A stretch of 13,247 nt of DNA from Methanomicrobiales archaeon (GCA_028678965.1 JAJRCM010000163.1:1-13247), one strand, 5' to 3'. Shown: positions 1 to 8,127, counted from the first letter of the stretch. Notes: a model not told the origin generated them from the letters alone. Numbers and translations: made by a program.

Positions 1-260
1 ATATAATATTATCTTTTTAGATATTATCGTTTAAAATGATAGAATTTTCAAATTATGATATATATTATATTATTTTAGTATAATGGACAAAATTTCCAGG
101 TTTTGAGACAATCGTTTAATGGAACTTATTATCATCACTAAAAACCTCGTAGGCTCTCAATTGATGAGGAGCTACGAAGGAAAGGAAACGGTAGGAGATT
201 GACCATTAGGAATTGAGGGAACACATGATCCTGAGGACCAATGTATACCTTACATGGACC
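1..260. other. Non-coding region left of the radical SAM gene
   Basis: No convincing gene is present. Roughly the first 135 bases are very AT-rich and hold several TATA-like strings in both orientations, so a promoter here cannot be pinned to a single site. The rest is purine-rich on the + strand and contains the hairpin at 140-180, annotated separately. A short interrupted palindrome lies at 223-244 (ACAT, TCCT-G-AGGA, ATGT), 17 bases past the stop codon of the radical SAM gene; its central arms are too close together to make a strong RNA hairpin. What lies left of the window is unknown, so the AT-rich part may serve a gene outside it. Confidence 0.5.
140..180 (-). terminator. Hairpin plus T-run terminator for the thiI-radical SAM operon
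   Basis: Read on the - strand, CCTTCGTAG-CTC (180 down to 169) pairs with GAG-C-CTACGAGG (156 down to 145). Single bulged bases interrupt the stem, an inner TCA/TGA extension closes around a loop of about five bases, and TTTTT follows at 144-140. That is about 14 base pairs followed by a U-run, in the right orientation and about 80 bases downstream of the radical SAM stop codon. Archaeal termination depends mainly on the T-run, with hairpins optional, so the T-run is the stronger half of the evidence. On the + strand no T-run follows the hairpin, so it is directional. Confidence 0.5.
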
Positions 261-1196
261 TTAAAATTCTTCGAAACCCCGGTGCAGTCCTGCTTCTTGT
301 GCACACTTAATTACATACGAGAATTCCTCACGGGTAATGGGTCGCTGTATCAACTTTAACAGCGGGTTCTTTTTGATATCTTCAGGTAGGATCGCTCGTG
401 GCCAGCGGTACTGGTCCATAATATTCACGTAGGCATCATGGGAAATCTCATCAGCAATGAACCGCATCACCAGCTCACTGCTCGCCAGGTTATGGGGGAG
501 GACGAGATGACGGATGATCAGGCCCTGTATTGCGATACCATGTTCGATAACGAGGTCACCTACCTGCCGCTGCATTTCGTGCAGAGCAGCCTGCATCACC
601 TCGGGGTAGTGGGGGGCGTGGGAGAGGGATAACGCGATATCCTCCCTGCCATATTTTGCGTCAGGCATGTAGATATCGATGATTCCATCGAGGAGCCGGA
701 GGGTTGTCACCGAATCAAACCCACCGCTATTGTACACCAGCGGTAGGGAGAGACCATTCGTTGCGGCAATTACCAGCGCTTCGATGATCTGGGGAACCAC
801 ATGGCTCGGGCTCACCAGATTGATGTTATGGCAGCCCCTCTCCTGGAGACGGAGCATCATCTCACCAAGCTTCTGACAAGTCACTTCTCTCCCCACCCCG
901 CACTGGCTGATATCATAGTTCTGGCAGAACTCGCACCTGAGGTTACAATGGGTAAAGAAGATGGTGCCTGAACCGTTCCTTCCGACGAGCGGTTGTTCTT
1001 CGCCAAAGTGTGGTCCATAACTCGCCACGACAGGAAGCGCACCACTCCTGCAGTAGCCCCGCTCATCCGCACGCCGGTTGACCCTGCACTCTCTGGGGCA
1101 CACGGTGCATGAGGAAAGGATATCACACGCCCGATGAGCTCGTTGTGCGAGCTCACCACGCTCCAGGAGCGCACGGTATCGTGGCAAAGTGTTCAT
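261..1196 (-). CDS. PflX-type radical SAM protein (pyruvate formate-lyase activating enzyme-like)
   Basis: This is a radical SAM protein of the uncharacterised PflX group (COG1313), often labelled a pyruvate formate-lyase activating enzyme homologue; its real substrate is unknown. With the ATG at 1196 it is 311 aa. The cluster-binding CNLRCEFC motif (CX3CX2C) is at residues 84-91. An N-terminal cysteine set, CTVCPREC plus a later Cys (residues 30, 33, 37, 49), is typical of the group and could bind a second metal site. The reading frame stays open up to a possible start at 1277, which would overlap thiI by 32 bp. I prefer 1196 because related proteins begin a few residues before the equivalent of LPRYRALLERGEL. 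No clear ribosome-binding site precedes 1196, and the gene lies 49 bp after thiI, so it is probably read from the thiI transcript. No formate-lyase gene is nearby. Confidence 0.87.
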   Translation of the reverse strand: MNTLPRYRALLERGELAQRAHRACDILSSCTVCPRECRVNRRADERGYCRSGALPVVASYGPHFGEEQPLVGRNGSGTIFFTHCNLRCEFCQNYDISQCGVGREVTCQKLGEMMLRLQERGCHNINLVSPSHVVPQIIEALVIAATNGLSLPLVYNSGGFDSVTTLRLLDGIIDIYMPDAKYGREDIALSLSHAPHYPEVMQAALHEMQRQVGDLVIEHGIAIQGLIIRHLVLPHNLASSELVMRFIADEISHDAYVNIMDQYRWPRAILPEDIKKNPLLKLIQRPITREEFSYVIKCAQEAGLHRGFEEF

Positions 1197-1245
1197 AGCA
1201 GGGAGAGAAGGTACCGATGGAAAGATGAGGAGGAATACCCTTTGC

Positions 1246-2466
1246 TCATAAGCGAACCGACTTCCCGTTATCCTCAATCCTTCCGTTCATAGCGATAACA
1301 CTTCTCGATTCTTTCAGAGATCCAGCAACGAGGGCCGGGATATTCAGGTGCATCTCGAGAGCCTGTATGTCGCTCAGGGCAGCATTGGTAGCTGGTCGGA
1401 GGGGAACTGCACGGCAGGCGAGATCACCCTGCTGACCGGAATAGGTGCCGATGGTCTTCGCGAGGTTGATGATCTCTTGCTTGTCATAGGTAATCAGGGG
1501 ACGAATGATGGGAATCGTTGCCGCGGAGGAGATAGTGGCAAGATTCGGGAGGGTCTGGGACGCGACCTGTCCCAGATTTTCGCCAGTCACCAGGGCCAGC
1601 GCGCCGGTCCTCTCTGCCAAGGCACTTGCCGCTCTGATCATGAATCTCTTGCAGATGACACAGCACACTTTCGGCAGTTCCGATTGTTCTTTCATGGCAT
1701 CAAATAACCGTTCACTGCTTATCACCTGCATGCGGATTGGGTGACCAGGGCACCAGGTGGAGAGACGTCTGAGATTCTCGACGGCCGTGGAGAAGACATC
1801 TGAACCACTCCACCGCCCCCCGTCTACAAAGAGGGCCTCCAGGCTGCATCCACGCTTCATCATCAGCCATGCTGCGACTGGTGAATCGATTCCTGAGGAA
1901 AGGAGACAGAGTACCGTACCCTGTGTTGTCAGGGGGAGCCCTCCCGGACCAGCTATCCGATAGTCACAAATGAACCCTCCGCTCTCTCGAATTTCTACGA
2001 TCAGCTCGTAGTCCGGATGGGTGAGGTTCACACTGACCCCTGGTATCACTTTTTGGATCTCCGCCCCGATGAGTGCAGCGAGCTCCTGACTGGAAGGCCC
2101 AGTCTTGAGCTGACGTTTAACTCTGACTGCGAAGGACTGCCCATGTGAAAGTGCGTTTTTCGCACGTGTTGCCGCAGCTGGAATGAGGAGTTCAGGATTA
2201 TTCGTTGTCTGATCACAGATACCCGCATCTATCACACCGAAGACCCGTGCCACTGAGCTCACCATACGGTTCATTTCTGATCCATGGATCAGGATCCGGC
2301 CGCGGGGGGTCTCGATATGGTGATCTATTCCCTCAGCGCGGAGTGCGCGGTGGATGTTGTCAGTGAGAATACGGATGAAGTGACGCTTCACTGGCTCGCT
2401 TTTCAGGAAGAGCTCCCCATACCGCACCATGACTATTTTGCTGGTCTCATACCTTTCGTTTGTCAT
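1246..2466 (-). CDS. thiI: tRNA 4-thiouridine synthase ThiI, archaeal form
   Basis: ThiI adenylates uridine 8 of tRNA and replaces its oxygen with sulfur, giving 4-thiouridine; in some organisms it also serves thiamine synthesis. With the ATG at 2466 the protein is 406 aa. An N-terminal ferredoxin-like/THUMP region covers roughly residues 15-165, followed by a PP-loop ATPase with the LLSSGIDSPVAAW motif near residues 188-200. The rhodanese domain of the E. coli enzyme is missing, as usual in archaea. Cys269-V-I-Cys272 and Cys350 (in GDLACRAVP) match the three conserved cysteines of the Methanococcus maripaludis enzyme, which was reported to carry a [3Fe-4S] cluster. GGGTGGG sits just before ATG 2466, and the family usually starts close to MVRYGEL, so I prefer this start. 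An in-frame ATG at 2547 would add 27 residues and lies at a TATA-compatible distance for a leaderless message. The radical SAM gene follows. Confidence 0.93.
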   Translation of the reverse strand: MTNERYETSKIVMVRYGELFLKSEPVKRHFIRILTDNIHRALRAEGIDHHIETPRGRILIHGSEMNRMVSSVARVFGVIDAGICDQTTNNPELLIPAAATRAKNALSHGQSFAVRVKRQLKTGPSSQELAALIGAEIQKVIPGVSVNLTHPDYELIVEIRESGGFICDYRIAGPGGLPLTTQGTVLCLLSSGIDSPVAAWLMMKRGCSLEALFVDGGRWSGSDVFSTAVENLRRLSTWCPGHPIRMQVISSERLFDAMKEQSELPKVCCVICKRFMIRAASALAERTGALALVTGENLGQVASQTLPNLATISSAATIPIIRPLITYDKQEIINLAKTIGTYSGQQGDLACRAVPLRPATNAALSDIQALEMHLNIPALVAGSLKESRSVIAMNGRIEDNGKSVRL

Positions 2467-2530
2467 TTCCCACCCTTCTGCGTCCACTTTGAGAGAGGCA
2501 GATGTCTTGTGAACGTGAGATGCTGCCAGT

Positions 2531-2547
2531 ATGAGAATCGTTCTCAT
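2531..2547. repeat. Perfect 7-bp inverted repeat at the thiI 5' end
   Basis: The sequence ATGAGAA-TCG-TTCTCAT is a perfect palindrome with 7-base arms and a 3-base spacer. It lies about 65-80 bases before the preferred thiI start and just downstream of a TATA-like string at 2574-2583 read on the - strand, so it falls at or near the predicted thiI transcript start. As DNA it could be an operator; as RNA it could form a small 5' hairpin. The repeat itself is seen directly; a regulatory role is inferred. Confidence 0.4.
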
Positions 2548-2571
2548 CAGATTTCACTTTTGCCACGTCGT

Positions 2572-2594
2572 ATCGTATAGAAATCTCTTTAATT
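2572..2594. promoter_or_regulatory. Candidate divergent TATA region, thiI versus the DUF2150-like gene
   Basis: The thiI start (2466) and the + strand start (2617) diverge, so promoters for both must lie between them. On the - strand TTTCTATACG (2583-2574) would place the thiI transcript start near 2550. On the + strand, TATAGAAA just after 2574 or CTTTAATT at 2587-2594 could serve the rightward genes; the latter is about 26 bases before ATG 2617, a leaderless spacing. None is a textbook TATA box, and no transcript data exist, so the exact elements are uncertain. Confidence 0.3.
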
Positions 2595-2616
2595 CAACAG
2601 GCGGAAAATTAATGAA

Positions 2617-3249
2617 ATGGCTAAGAAAGCAGTAAAATCCGCAGCGCCCTCAGAACCGATCAAATTATTTTACATTTTCTATAACCAGGAGCGCTGGAAT
2701 AACTGGCTTACCTCTCTACGGGAGGCGAGTTTTGAGGTGGATCCGAAAAGCGAGGAAATGCCAGAGGGATTCAGAATACTCGACAGTTTCTCAGAGGATA
2801 TCACCCTCTCTGTCCTCAAGATCATGCGTCTCTTCCAGAACAAACGATTCGGCAAAGAAGAGGCCTTGGAAAAACTCATCCAGGTCGAGCAGATCGTCAT
2901 GGCTGATCCTCCCGCTGATCTTGAAGAGATCATCGAACTCCTCCAGCTCCCCAAAGCAGTGCTCTTTGCATCATGCAGGACCTTTGTGGGGGGTACCTTT
3001 GAACGCGATATGAAAGCGCTTGTCAAGAAAGGCCGTGAGATCGTGGAGAAGGATCTGGAAAGAGCCCTGGAGATAGGTGCCCAGGTGGGGGCAAACGTTA
3101 TCGATGGTGCGACCTGCTGTAAAAAATACATCAAGGACGATATCGAGCAGCCGACCCTTTTCGATGAATGGCTGATCGAGTGTGAGCGAATGAGCGAGGC
3201 AATGGGATCACTCAAAGACTTCGATGAGGTTGCCGGAGAGGACTATTGA
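2617..3249 (+). CDS. DUF2150-like archaeal protein of unknown function
   Basis: A 210-aa soluble protein with no signal peptide or membrane segment. Its N-terminal FYIFYNQERWNNWL stretch and overall build recall the archaeal DUF2150 family; this comes from memory, not a search. The first 15 residues are Lys/Ala/Ser-rich and probably flexible. The remainder is mostly predicted helix, with a Glu-rich segment (EEALEKLIQVEQIV, then DLEEIIELLQLPKAV), an FASCRTF cysteine, and a CCKKY pair near residue 168. No catalytic motif is evident. The ATG at 2617 is preceded only by a weak GCGGA, so a short-leader or leaderless message is possible; another ATG at 2612 is out of frame. The stop codon overlaps the TTG start of the next gene, so the two products are probably made together. 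Confidence 0.8.
   Translation: MAKKAVKSAAPSEPIKLFYIFYNQERWNNWLTSLREASFEVDPKSEEMPEGFRILDSFSEDITLSVLKIMRLFQNKRFGKEEALEKLIQVEQIVMADPPADLEEIIELLQLPKAVLFASCRTFVGGTFERDMKALVKKGREIVEKDLERALEIGAQVGANVIDGATCCKKYIKDDIEQPTLFDEWLIECERMSEAMGSLKDFDEVAGEDY
3235..3241 (+). promoter_or_regulatory. Ribosome-binding site that fixes a TTG start
   Basis: GGAGAGG lies inside the end of the upstream gene, 4 bases before TTG 3246. No ATG or GTG offers an alternative near this point in the same frame, and the TTG overlaps the preceding TGA stop. The site therefore supports TTG initiation by translational coupling. Confidence 0.65.
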
Positions 3250-3698
3250 TTGCCGGAAAAGCCCGTTTCAAAGCGGCTAAAAAGATTGAGAAAGCGGCCG
3301 GATACCATATTCCAGATAGCGCCTTTCATGCTGGGTTCCTGGAGGCCGTCACCTCCCGCGTCAACTTTGAGTATCTTGACGGACCGCTCCGCGAGCAGCT
3401 CCTCCAATTCTTCCGTGAGTTTTTAAGCTGCGAATGCCGTGACCGGCCTCTGTGCGGGTGTCCGGAGAAGCGATTCGTTCGCCGGATCATCGAACTCAGA
3501 GAAGATGGTCTGGATCATCACCAGATTAGCAGTGTGCTCCTGGAAGAGTACGGGATTAACCTGTATCCTGCTGATATCCTAAGCTTTCTGGAAGACAGCG
3601 TCCACCTGCTCGAGGCGGTAAAGGACATTGCGGAGCTCCAGGGAATGAAGCCAATCGTCGCAGATACCGAACGCCATATCCAGCGAATCGTGCGGTAA
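3246..3698 (+). CDS. Small CXC-X5-CXC protein resembling helicase-associated DUF5814
   Basis: A 150-aa soluble protein starting at TTG 3246. Residues 1-20 are basic (KARFKAAKKIEKAAGY). Cysteines 62, 64, 70 and 72 form CECRDRPLCGC, a compact CXC-X5-CXC array likely to bind zinc or another metal. The following segment (RRIIELREDGL, then EEYGINLYPADILSFLEDS) looks like the DUF5814 region that I recall as an appendage of archaeal Ski2-like helicases (COG1202); here it stands alone with no helicase domain. Mostly helix is expected elsewhere. It is coupled to the DUF2150-like gene, ends 7 bp from the convergent flippase gene, and has no obvious terminator in that gap. A nucleic-acid-related role is a guess based on the helicase resemblance and basic N-terminus; no enzymatic motif is visible. 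Confidence 0.75.
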   Translation: MIAGKARFKAAKKIEKAAGYHIPDSAFHAGFLEAVTSRVNFEYLDGPLREQLLQFFREFLSCECRDRPLCGCPEKRFVRRIIELREDGLDHHQISSVLLEEYGINLYPADILSFLEDSVHLLEAVKDIAELQGMKPIVADTERHIQRIVR

Positions 3699-3705
3699 CC
3701 CATCC

Positions 3706-5166
3706 TCAGGTGTAGTACTTATCCAGCAGGTGCGGCCAGGGAAGCCCGAACTGGTGGATCAGGTCGCGGACATCTCGGTACATCTTCGTATCAAGCCGGA
3801 ATAAGAGGGTAAAATAGATAATCGCACCGACACTGACGGTCCCCAGGAGGATGAAGGGGTTCGATGCGGGAATTACCTGGTTGAGGAGTGCGACGGCACC
3901 GGTCATCACCCCTGCAGCAAGGGTGATATGGGCGATGGTCCTCCATTCAAACGATACGGCAATACGGTTTCGTAATGATAGGTAGCCTAGGAACGCATTG
4001 AGGGCTATTGCTACTAAGGTGGCCACTGCAGCACCTGCGATACCCAGTACTGGAACGAGCCCGATACCCAACAGAATATTTACCGCAGCCGAGACCGCGG
4101 TGATCTTGAACGAGACCTTTGGCTGATCTATGGCATTCAGGCACATGATCTGGAGGGACATAAGGACACTGATAATCTGCATGGCAAGGAGAATAAAGAG
4201 GGCACCACTTCCTGCCTGGAACTCCGCTCCATACAGATGGTACAGAAGGACATCTCCCAGTATCCACCCACCGGCACAGACCGGAATAGCCAGCAGGAGT
4301 GAGTAGGAGAAGGCCCGTGCAACAGCCTTTCTAATATGGTCAGTAGCTCCCATAGCACTCCACCCGCTGATCTTGGGGTAAAGAACTGGCTGGATGGCAC
4401 TGGCAGTAAAAGTTGCCGCTGAGGTGAGCTGGAGTGCGGTGCGGTAGATGCCCACATCGGCATTGGTCAGGAAATATCCGATCAGGATTACATCAGAGAA
4501 GCTGAAAACAAGGTTGCCCCCCGCAGTGAGGAAGATCCAGAACGAGAAGGTGAGCAGACTTCGTATATGCCACCGCTGGAACCACGTGAAGCGGAGATCA
4601 AGACACCACCAGAACAGGATTCCACCAGCGACCATACCGGCAATGAATCCCCCAAAAAGTCCTCCCAGGCCATACCCCAGGAATACGGCAACGATTTGAA
4701 TGGCAATCCGGGTGAAATATGTTAAAAATTCCCCACCTTTCACTATCCCTACTTTCCCTGCCCCGTATACCCCTACCGAAACACTGCTGTAGAATACCCC
4801 GGTAAGCAGTGCGATAAGGAGTGGGAGGAAGAGACCTGCGGAAGAAAGGTCCACAAGGAATGGCTGGATCAGGAAAAGCACCGTAATGGAGACGATGAGG
4901 AGCCCAATCCGGAGCACAAGGAAGGCAGAATAAAATGCATTTTTCTCATGTCCCTCGCTGATGCGTTTGACGGCAGCACCTCCAAATCCCCCGTCGCCAA
5001 TGAGATCAATGAGGCCATAATAGGCAAGGAATAGGAAATACCCCCCCAGGATGGCCGCTCCCAGCGTATGGGCAAAATAAAAGGTGGCGGCATATCCGGT
5101 CACGGTAATCGCGAGCAAAGAAATGAGCGATACGACACTCTGTCGTTCGATAGGCCTCACTGCCAT
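3706..5166 (-). CDS. Polysaccharide/oligosaccharide flippase (MOP superfamily, Wzx-like)
   Basis: An integral membrane protein of 486 aa (497 from the alternative GTG at 5199) with about 12-14 hydrophobic segments across its whole length. It fits the polysaccharide-transport family of the MOP exporter superfamily, which flips lipid-linked glycans across the cytoplasmic membrane for surface polymers or S-layer/archaellum glycosylation. Recognisable parts are the first segment (VSLISLLAITVTGYAATFYFAHTLG region), the loop ending DLIGDGGFGGAAVKRISEG, and the YRTALQLTSAATFTASAIQPVLYPKIS region mid-protein. I prefer ATG 5166 because it places a short cytoplasmic tail before the first membrane segment; neither start has a strong ribosome-binding site. 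It lies 74 bp after top6A on the same strand and may be read from that transcript, but no glycosyltransferase gene is nearby, so its substrate cannot be told. Confidence 0.85.
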   Translation of the reverse strand: MAVRPIERQSVVSLISLLAITVTGYAATFYFAHTLGAAILGGYFLFLAYYGLIDLIGDGGFGGAAVKRISEGHEKNAFYSAFLVLRIGLLIVSITVLFLIQPFLVDLSSAGLFLPLLIALLTGVFYSSVSVGVYGAGKVGIVKGGEFLTYFTRIAIQIVAVFLGYGLGGLFGGFIAGMVAGGILFWWCLDLRFTWFQRWHIRSLLTFSFWIFLTAGGNLVFSFSDVILIGYFLTNADVGIYRTALQLTSAATFTASAIQPVLYPKISGWSAMGATDHIRKAVARAFSYSLLLAIPVCAGGWILGDVLLYHLYGAEFQAGSGALFILLAMQIISVLMSLQIMCLNAIDQPKVSFKITAVSAAVNILLGIGLVPVLGIAGAAVATLVAIALNAFLGYLSLRNRIAVSFEWRTIAHITLAAGVMTGAVALLNQVIPASNPFILLGTVSVGAIIYFTLLFRLDTKMYRDVRDLIHQFGLPWPHLLDKYYT

Positions 5167-5240
5167 AATCCGACCGAGGCACGAGGCGATAGATTTCACC
5201 TTTCAATATCGAACGGCAATGGATTAAATAGTATTGAAGT

Positions 5241-6329
5241 TCAGATAACGCCCATTTCAGCCAGCCTGCGGGGGAGGTACTCTTTGGTCACAAAATCCAG
5301 CCCCCGGGCGGCAAATGCCTGCTGCTCAGATTTCAGCTGCATGTCAAGCTGAAGGTTAATCTGCTGACGCCAGTACTCGGTATTGAACCGGGGGTCGGTG
5401 AGTTCCGCTTTCAGTGCGTCTCTATCCTGGTCTGTCAGCTTATCGGAGGGAAGATTGTAGTCCCGGATGTCGGTGGGTTGCACCCCTACAAATTTTGCGG
5501 CGGGGGTGGCGAGGAGTTCTGACATGTGGGCACTCTTAATGGCACCATAGGCTACACTGGCATAGATGCGATACGACCAGGGATCGCCATCAGTGAAGAC
5601 AACCACCGGAAGATGGAACCGCTCATTGATATTGTGGAGAAGTCTCCTCGTAGAACGGGCTGGCTGTCCTTTGAGGTGGACGAGGATTGCCCTGAATTCC
5701 CGGTCGAATCCATTCTCAATCAAGCGTGCATACATCCCACCGGTCTCGATAGCAACCACAAAGGCAGCATCGTGGTCGAGGAACTCAACAGTGTCCATAT
5801 TATTCGGTATCTGATAACCTGCCTCCCCCACCTCGTCCTGGCAGTGAAGGATGCGGTCTCCCCGCCTCGTGCTCTCTTTAAGCCGTATAGGCCCGAAAAT
5901 ACTTGCTCCATCCTCTTCGGGTCGCAGGTGAAATGCCTCCCGCTGGAGATCGGCAAGGATCTCCAGATCCTCAATGAGGTAGTTGCTCTCATCCTGTGAT
6001 TCGAACTTCGCCCGCTTCCAGCCCTCAGTGATGTAGTACATCTCCCTCAAAGTCGATGAGCGGTTTTCCTTCAGCTGCTGTTTGATGAATCCGATGACAT
6101 ACGCCATCTTCAGAAGGTGAATAGCGCTCTTCTCGGTAGTGGCCGCTCGCAGACTCTCCTTCTCCCCATATCTCCAGACCTCGCTGGATTCATCAAATTC
6201 AATATTCTGTTTCGTCCTGGTAGGAAGACGGATTGAGGGTATCTCTCCGCCGCTCATCTGGTTGTACCAGGTCAATGCGATCCCCAGCAACCGTTCCAAT
6301 GCCAGATCATTAAGTGCCTTTTTAGACAT
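5241..6329 (-). CDS. top6A: DNA topoisomerase VI subunit A (Spo11 family)
   Basis: The DNA-cleaving subunit of type IIB topoisomerase VI, which relaxes and decatenates chromosomal DNA as an A2B2 complex with the product of the upstream gene. It is 362 aa, the usual length. The winged-helix CAP-like domain contains [12 protein letters not shown]; Tyr99, aligning with Spo11 Tyr135, is the expected nucleophile that forms the 5'-phosphotyrosyl link. The Toprim domain follows: Glu195 in AIETGGMY, and Asp247/Asp249 in FTDGDPW bind Mg2+. All key residues are intact. Start ATG 6329 is preceded by GGTGGTGAT at 6346-6338, 8 bases away, and overlaps the end of top6B by 8 bp, so the two subunits are translationally coupled. 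Confidence 0.97.
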   Translation of the reverse strand: MSKKALNDLALERLLGIALTWYNQMSGGEIPSIRLPTRTKQNIEFDESSEVWRYGEKESLRAATTEKSAIHLLKMAYVIGFIKQQLKENRSSTLREMYYITEGWKRAKFESQDESNYLIEDLEILADLQREAFHLRPEEDGASIFGPIRLKESTRRGDRILHCQDEVGEAGYQIPNNMDTVEFLDHDAAFVVAIETGGMYARLIENGFDREFRAILVHLKGQPARSTRRLLHNINERFHLPVVVFTDGDPWSYRIYASVAYGAIKSAHMSELLATPAAKFVGVQPTDIRDYNLPSDKLTDQDRDALKAELTDPRFNTEYWRQQINLQLDMQLKSEQQAFAARGLDFVTKEYLPRRLAEMGVI

Positions 6330-8127
6330 CGAGATCCATCACCACCTTCTGGGATTCCTCCACACCACGAACATCGAGGTGCCCTCCCCCCGTACCAGTA
6401 TAGCTTGCCGCCCATGCAGCCCCAGGAGCTATCTCACATTTCCACACCCTTGTGTGATCTTCTCCCGTGGTTTCTGAGAAATGAGGAGGGGGTGTCACAT
6501 CGGGTGCAGCATCATGAGAGACGTCGTAGACTGTAAGGGAGAGGGGCTGGGCAGTATAGTTCAGCACCTCAATAGTCACCCGCCCATTCCTTGTTTGCTT
6601 CTTGGTTAGCAGTTTTTTCATGATCCTCCCTTCGATAGGCATTATGTTGAGGGTTGGCCTCTCTACGACCTCACTCACCTTGGCTGCTATTTCTGGGATG
6701 ATAGCGCAGATAGCCCTTGCACGGTCATCCGCCACTTTCTTCCTGTCCCTTCGGGAGAGAAACAGTTTCAGTTCCCGCCCCAGCTCCTTCAACACGAGGT
6801 CGATTTCCTTCTCAATCTCCGAAATCGAGGCAATAGCATCCTTACTCTCGCTGGTGAAGGGAACATTTGTTGAGGCCACATGGACGAGAATGATAATCGG
6901 GCCTACGGGTAGGGTCTGCTGGGAGATCCCATATTGCTTCCAGTTGATGTCCGCCACCATATTGGTGATCGCGCACGCCCCTTGCTGGTACATCAGAGGG
7001 ACTCGGTTTGCAAACCTGAGAATCTGCCCTTTTTCATCAGCAGGGAGTTTTCCGCCATACCCGATAGCTGCTTCGATAACAAACGGATGTCCGCTGTAAA
7101 CCGAACTTGGGCGTGTCCGGGCAGCAACGAAGTCGAGCTGGAACTCCTTGTCAAGGCTCCGCCGTATCAGATCCTCTCCAATAGGAGAGAGGCACTGGGT
7201 GGCAGGGGGGGCCGGAACCGCAACAGCCTGCATCGCATCAATCAGACGCTTCTGGTCGTCTGGCTGGAGCGATTCGGTGAGTACTGAGCAGGCGAGCCGT
7301 GCACGGGTACAGATTTCCGCAGCTGCCTTCTTTCCGACACGGCTGAAACTATCGACGAGAAAGGTCTCCAGCGGAACTCCCTTATGGGCAACAAGCATCC
7401 GTTTGAGTGTTCCCAGTTCGATCCCGTGAGGATGGGGCTGTATGGCTTTCGGGCAGGCAATTGGTTCATCGGTAACCCGCTCAAATACTGCTGCTTCTCC
7501 ATCGATAGTAGCGGAGATACGGGCATGCGGATTCACAATAGAAGTAAATTTGAGGTATTCGAGTAATTTTTTTCGTGCAGCAAGGGTACTTTTAAACTCT
7601 ATCTCCACCCGCGTTCCATGGGTGCGATCCCAGTCAACTTCTCTCTGTAATCGCACCTCCGGTTCGTTGGTTTCAGTTTTTATCTGGAGTTCGAAGCGGT
7701 GCGCTTTCACTTTAGAATCTGTCCGGGAAATGATCACTGCTGGCATTCCGGTCGTAAGCTGTGCATAGAGAATGGCCGCGCTGATCCCTATCCCCTGCTG
7801 CCCCCGGCTCTGTTTGATCTGGTGGAACCGTGACCCATAGAGGAGTTTCCCAAAGACCGGTGGTATCTGTTCGGGAACAATCCCCGGGCCATTGTCTTCC
7901 ACGCTGATGCGGTAGACATCTTCCGCAACTTTACGGATATCGACAAAGATATCGGGAAGCACCCCCGCTTCTTCACAGGCATCGAGCGCATTATCGACCG
8001 CTTCTTTTACAGTGGTGATAATGCCCCGGGTGGGAGAATCAAAGCCCAGGAGATGCTTGTTCTTTTCAAAAAATTCGGCTACGCTGATGCTTCGCTGCTT
8101 TTTTGCGAGCTCCTCAGCGATTGCCAC
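6322..8127 (-). CDS. top6B: DNA topoisomerase VI subunit B (GHKL ATPase)
   Basis: The ATP-binding subunit that clamps DNA and drives strand passage with Top6A. It is 601 aa and complete. The GHKL (Bergerat) fold is intact: Glu42 with DNALDA at 45-50, DNGPG at 78-82, and the GQQGIG glycine loop at 109-114. A helix-two-turn-helix region and the transducer domain follow; NWKQYG at 395-400 holds the expected switch lysine (Lys397). The last ~100 residues (from about 495) look like the Ig-like C-terminal extension found in methanogen-type enzymes, with alternating beta-type sequence. The start is GTG 8127, backed by a strong GAGGTGA at 8140-8134, 6 bases upstream and lying inside hisS. It overlaps hisS by 14 bp and top6A by 8 bp, which ties the three genes into one translational unit. 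Confidence 0.97.
   Translation of the reverse strand: MAIAEELAKKQRSISVAEFFEKNKHLLGFDSPTRGIITTVKEAVDNALDACEEAGVLPDIFVDIRKVAEDVYRISVEDNGPGIVPEQIPPVFGKLLYGSRFHQIKQSRGQQGIGISAAILYAQLTTGMPAVIISRTDSKVKAHRFELQIKTETNEPEVRLQREVDWDRTHGTRVEIEFKSTLAARKKLLEYLKFTSIVNPHARISATIDGEAAVFERVTDEPIACPKAIQPHPHGIELGTLKRMLVAHKGVPLETFLVDSFSRVGKKAAAEICTRARLACSVLTESLQPDDQKRLIDAMQAVAVPAPPATQCLSPIGEDLIRRSLDKEFQLDFVAARTRPSSVYSGHPFVIEAAIGYGGKLPADEKGQILRFANRVPLMYQQGACAITNMVADINWKQYGISQQTLPVGPIIILVHVASTNVPFTSESKDAIASISEIEKEIDLVLKELGRELKLFLSRRDRKKVADDRARAICAIIPEIAAKVSEVVERPTLNIMPIEGRIMKKLLTKKQTRNGRVTIEVLNYTAQPLSLTVYDVSHDAAPDVTPPPHFSETTGEDHTRVWKCEIAPGAAWAASYTGTGGGHLDVRGVEESQKVVMDLDV

Noticed and set aside
26..119. 9-base direct repeat ATCGTTTAA at 26-34 and 111-119
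   Set aside because: Short, AT-rich and in an AT-rich background, so a chance match is likely; no attachment-site or integrase gene is nearby.
161..233. Possible C/D box guide RNA (TTGATGA ... CTGA) in the left intergenic region
   Set aside because: The C-box-like string departs from RUGAUGA at its first base, no internal D'/C' pair is properly placed, and the sequences flanking the two boxes do not pair into a terminal stem. The TTGATGA is better explained as part of the terminator hairpin.
223..244. Interrupted palindrome ACAT..TCCT-G-AGGA..ATGT just past the radical SAM stop
   Set aside because: The central arms are one base apart, so RNA pairing would be weak, and no T-run follows. Reported only as part of the intergenic description.
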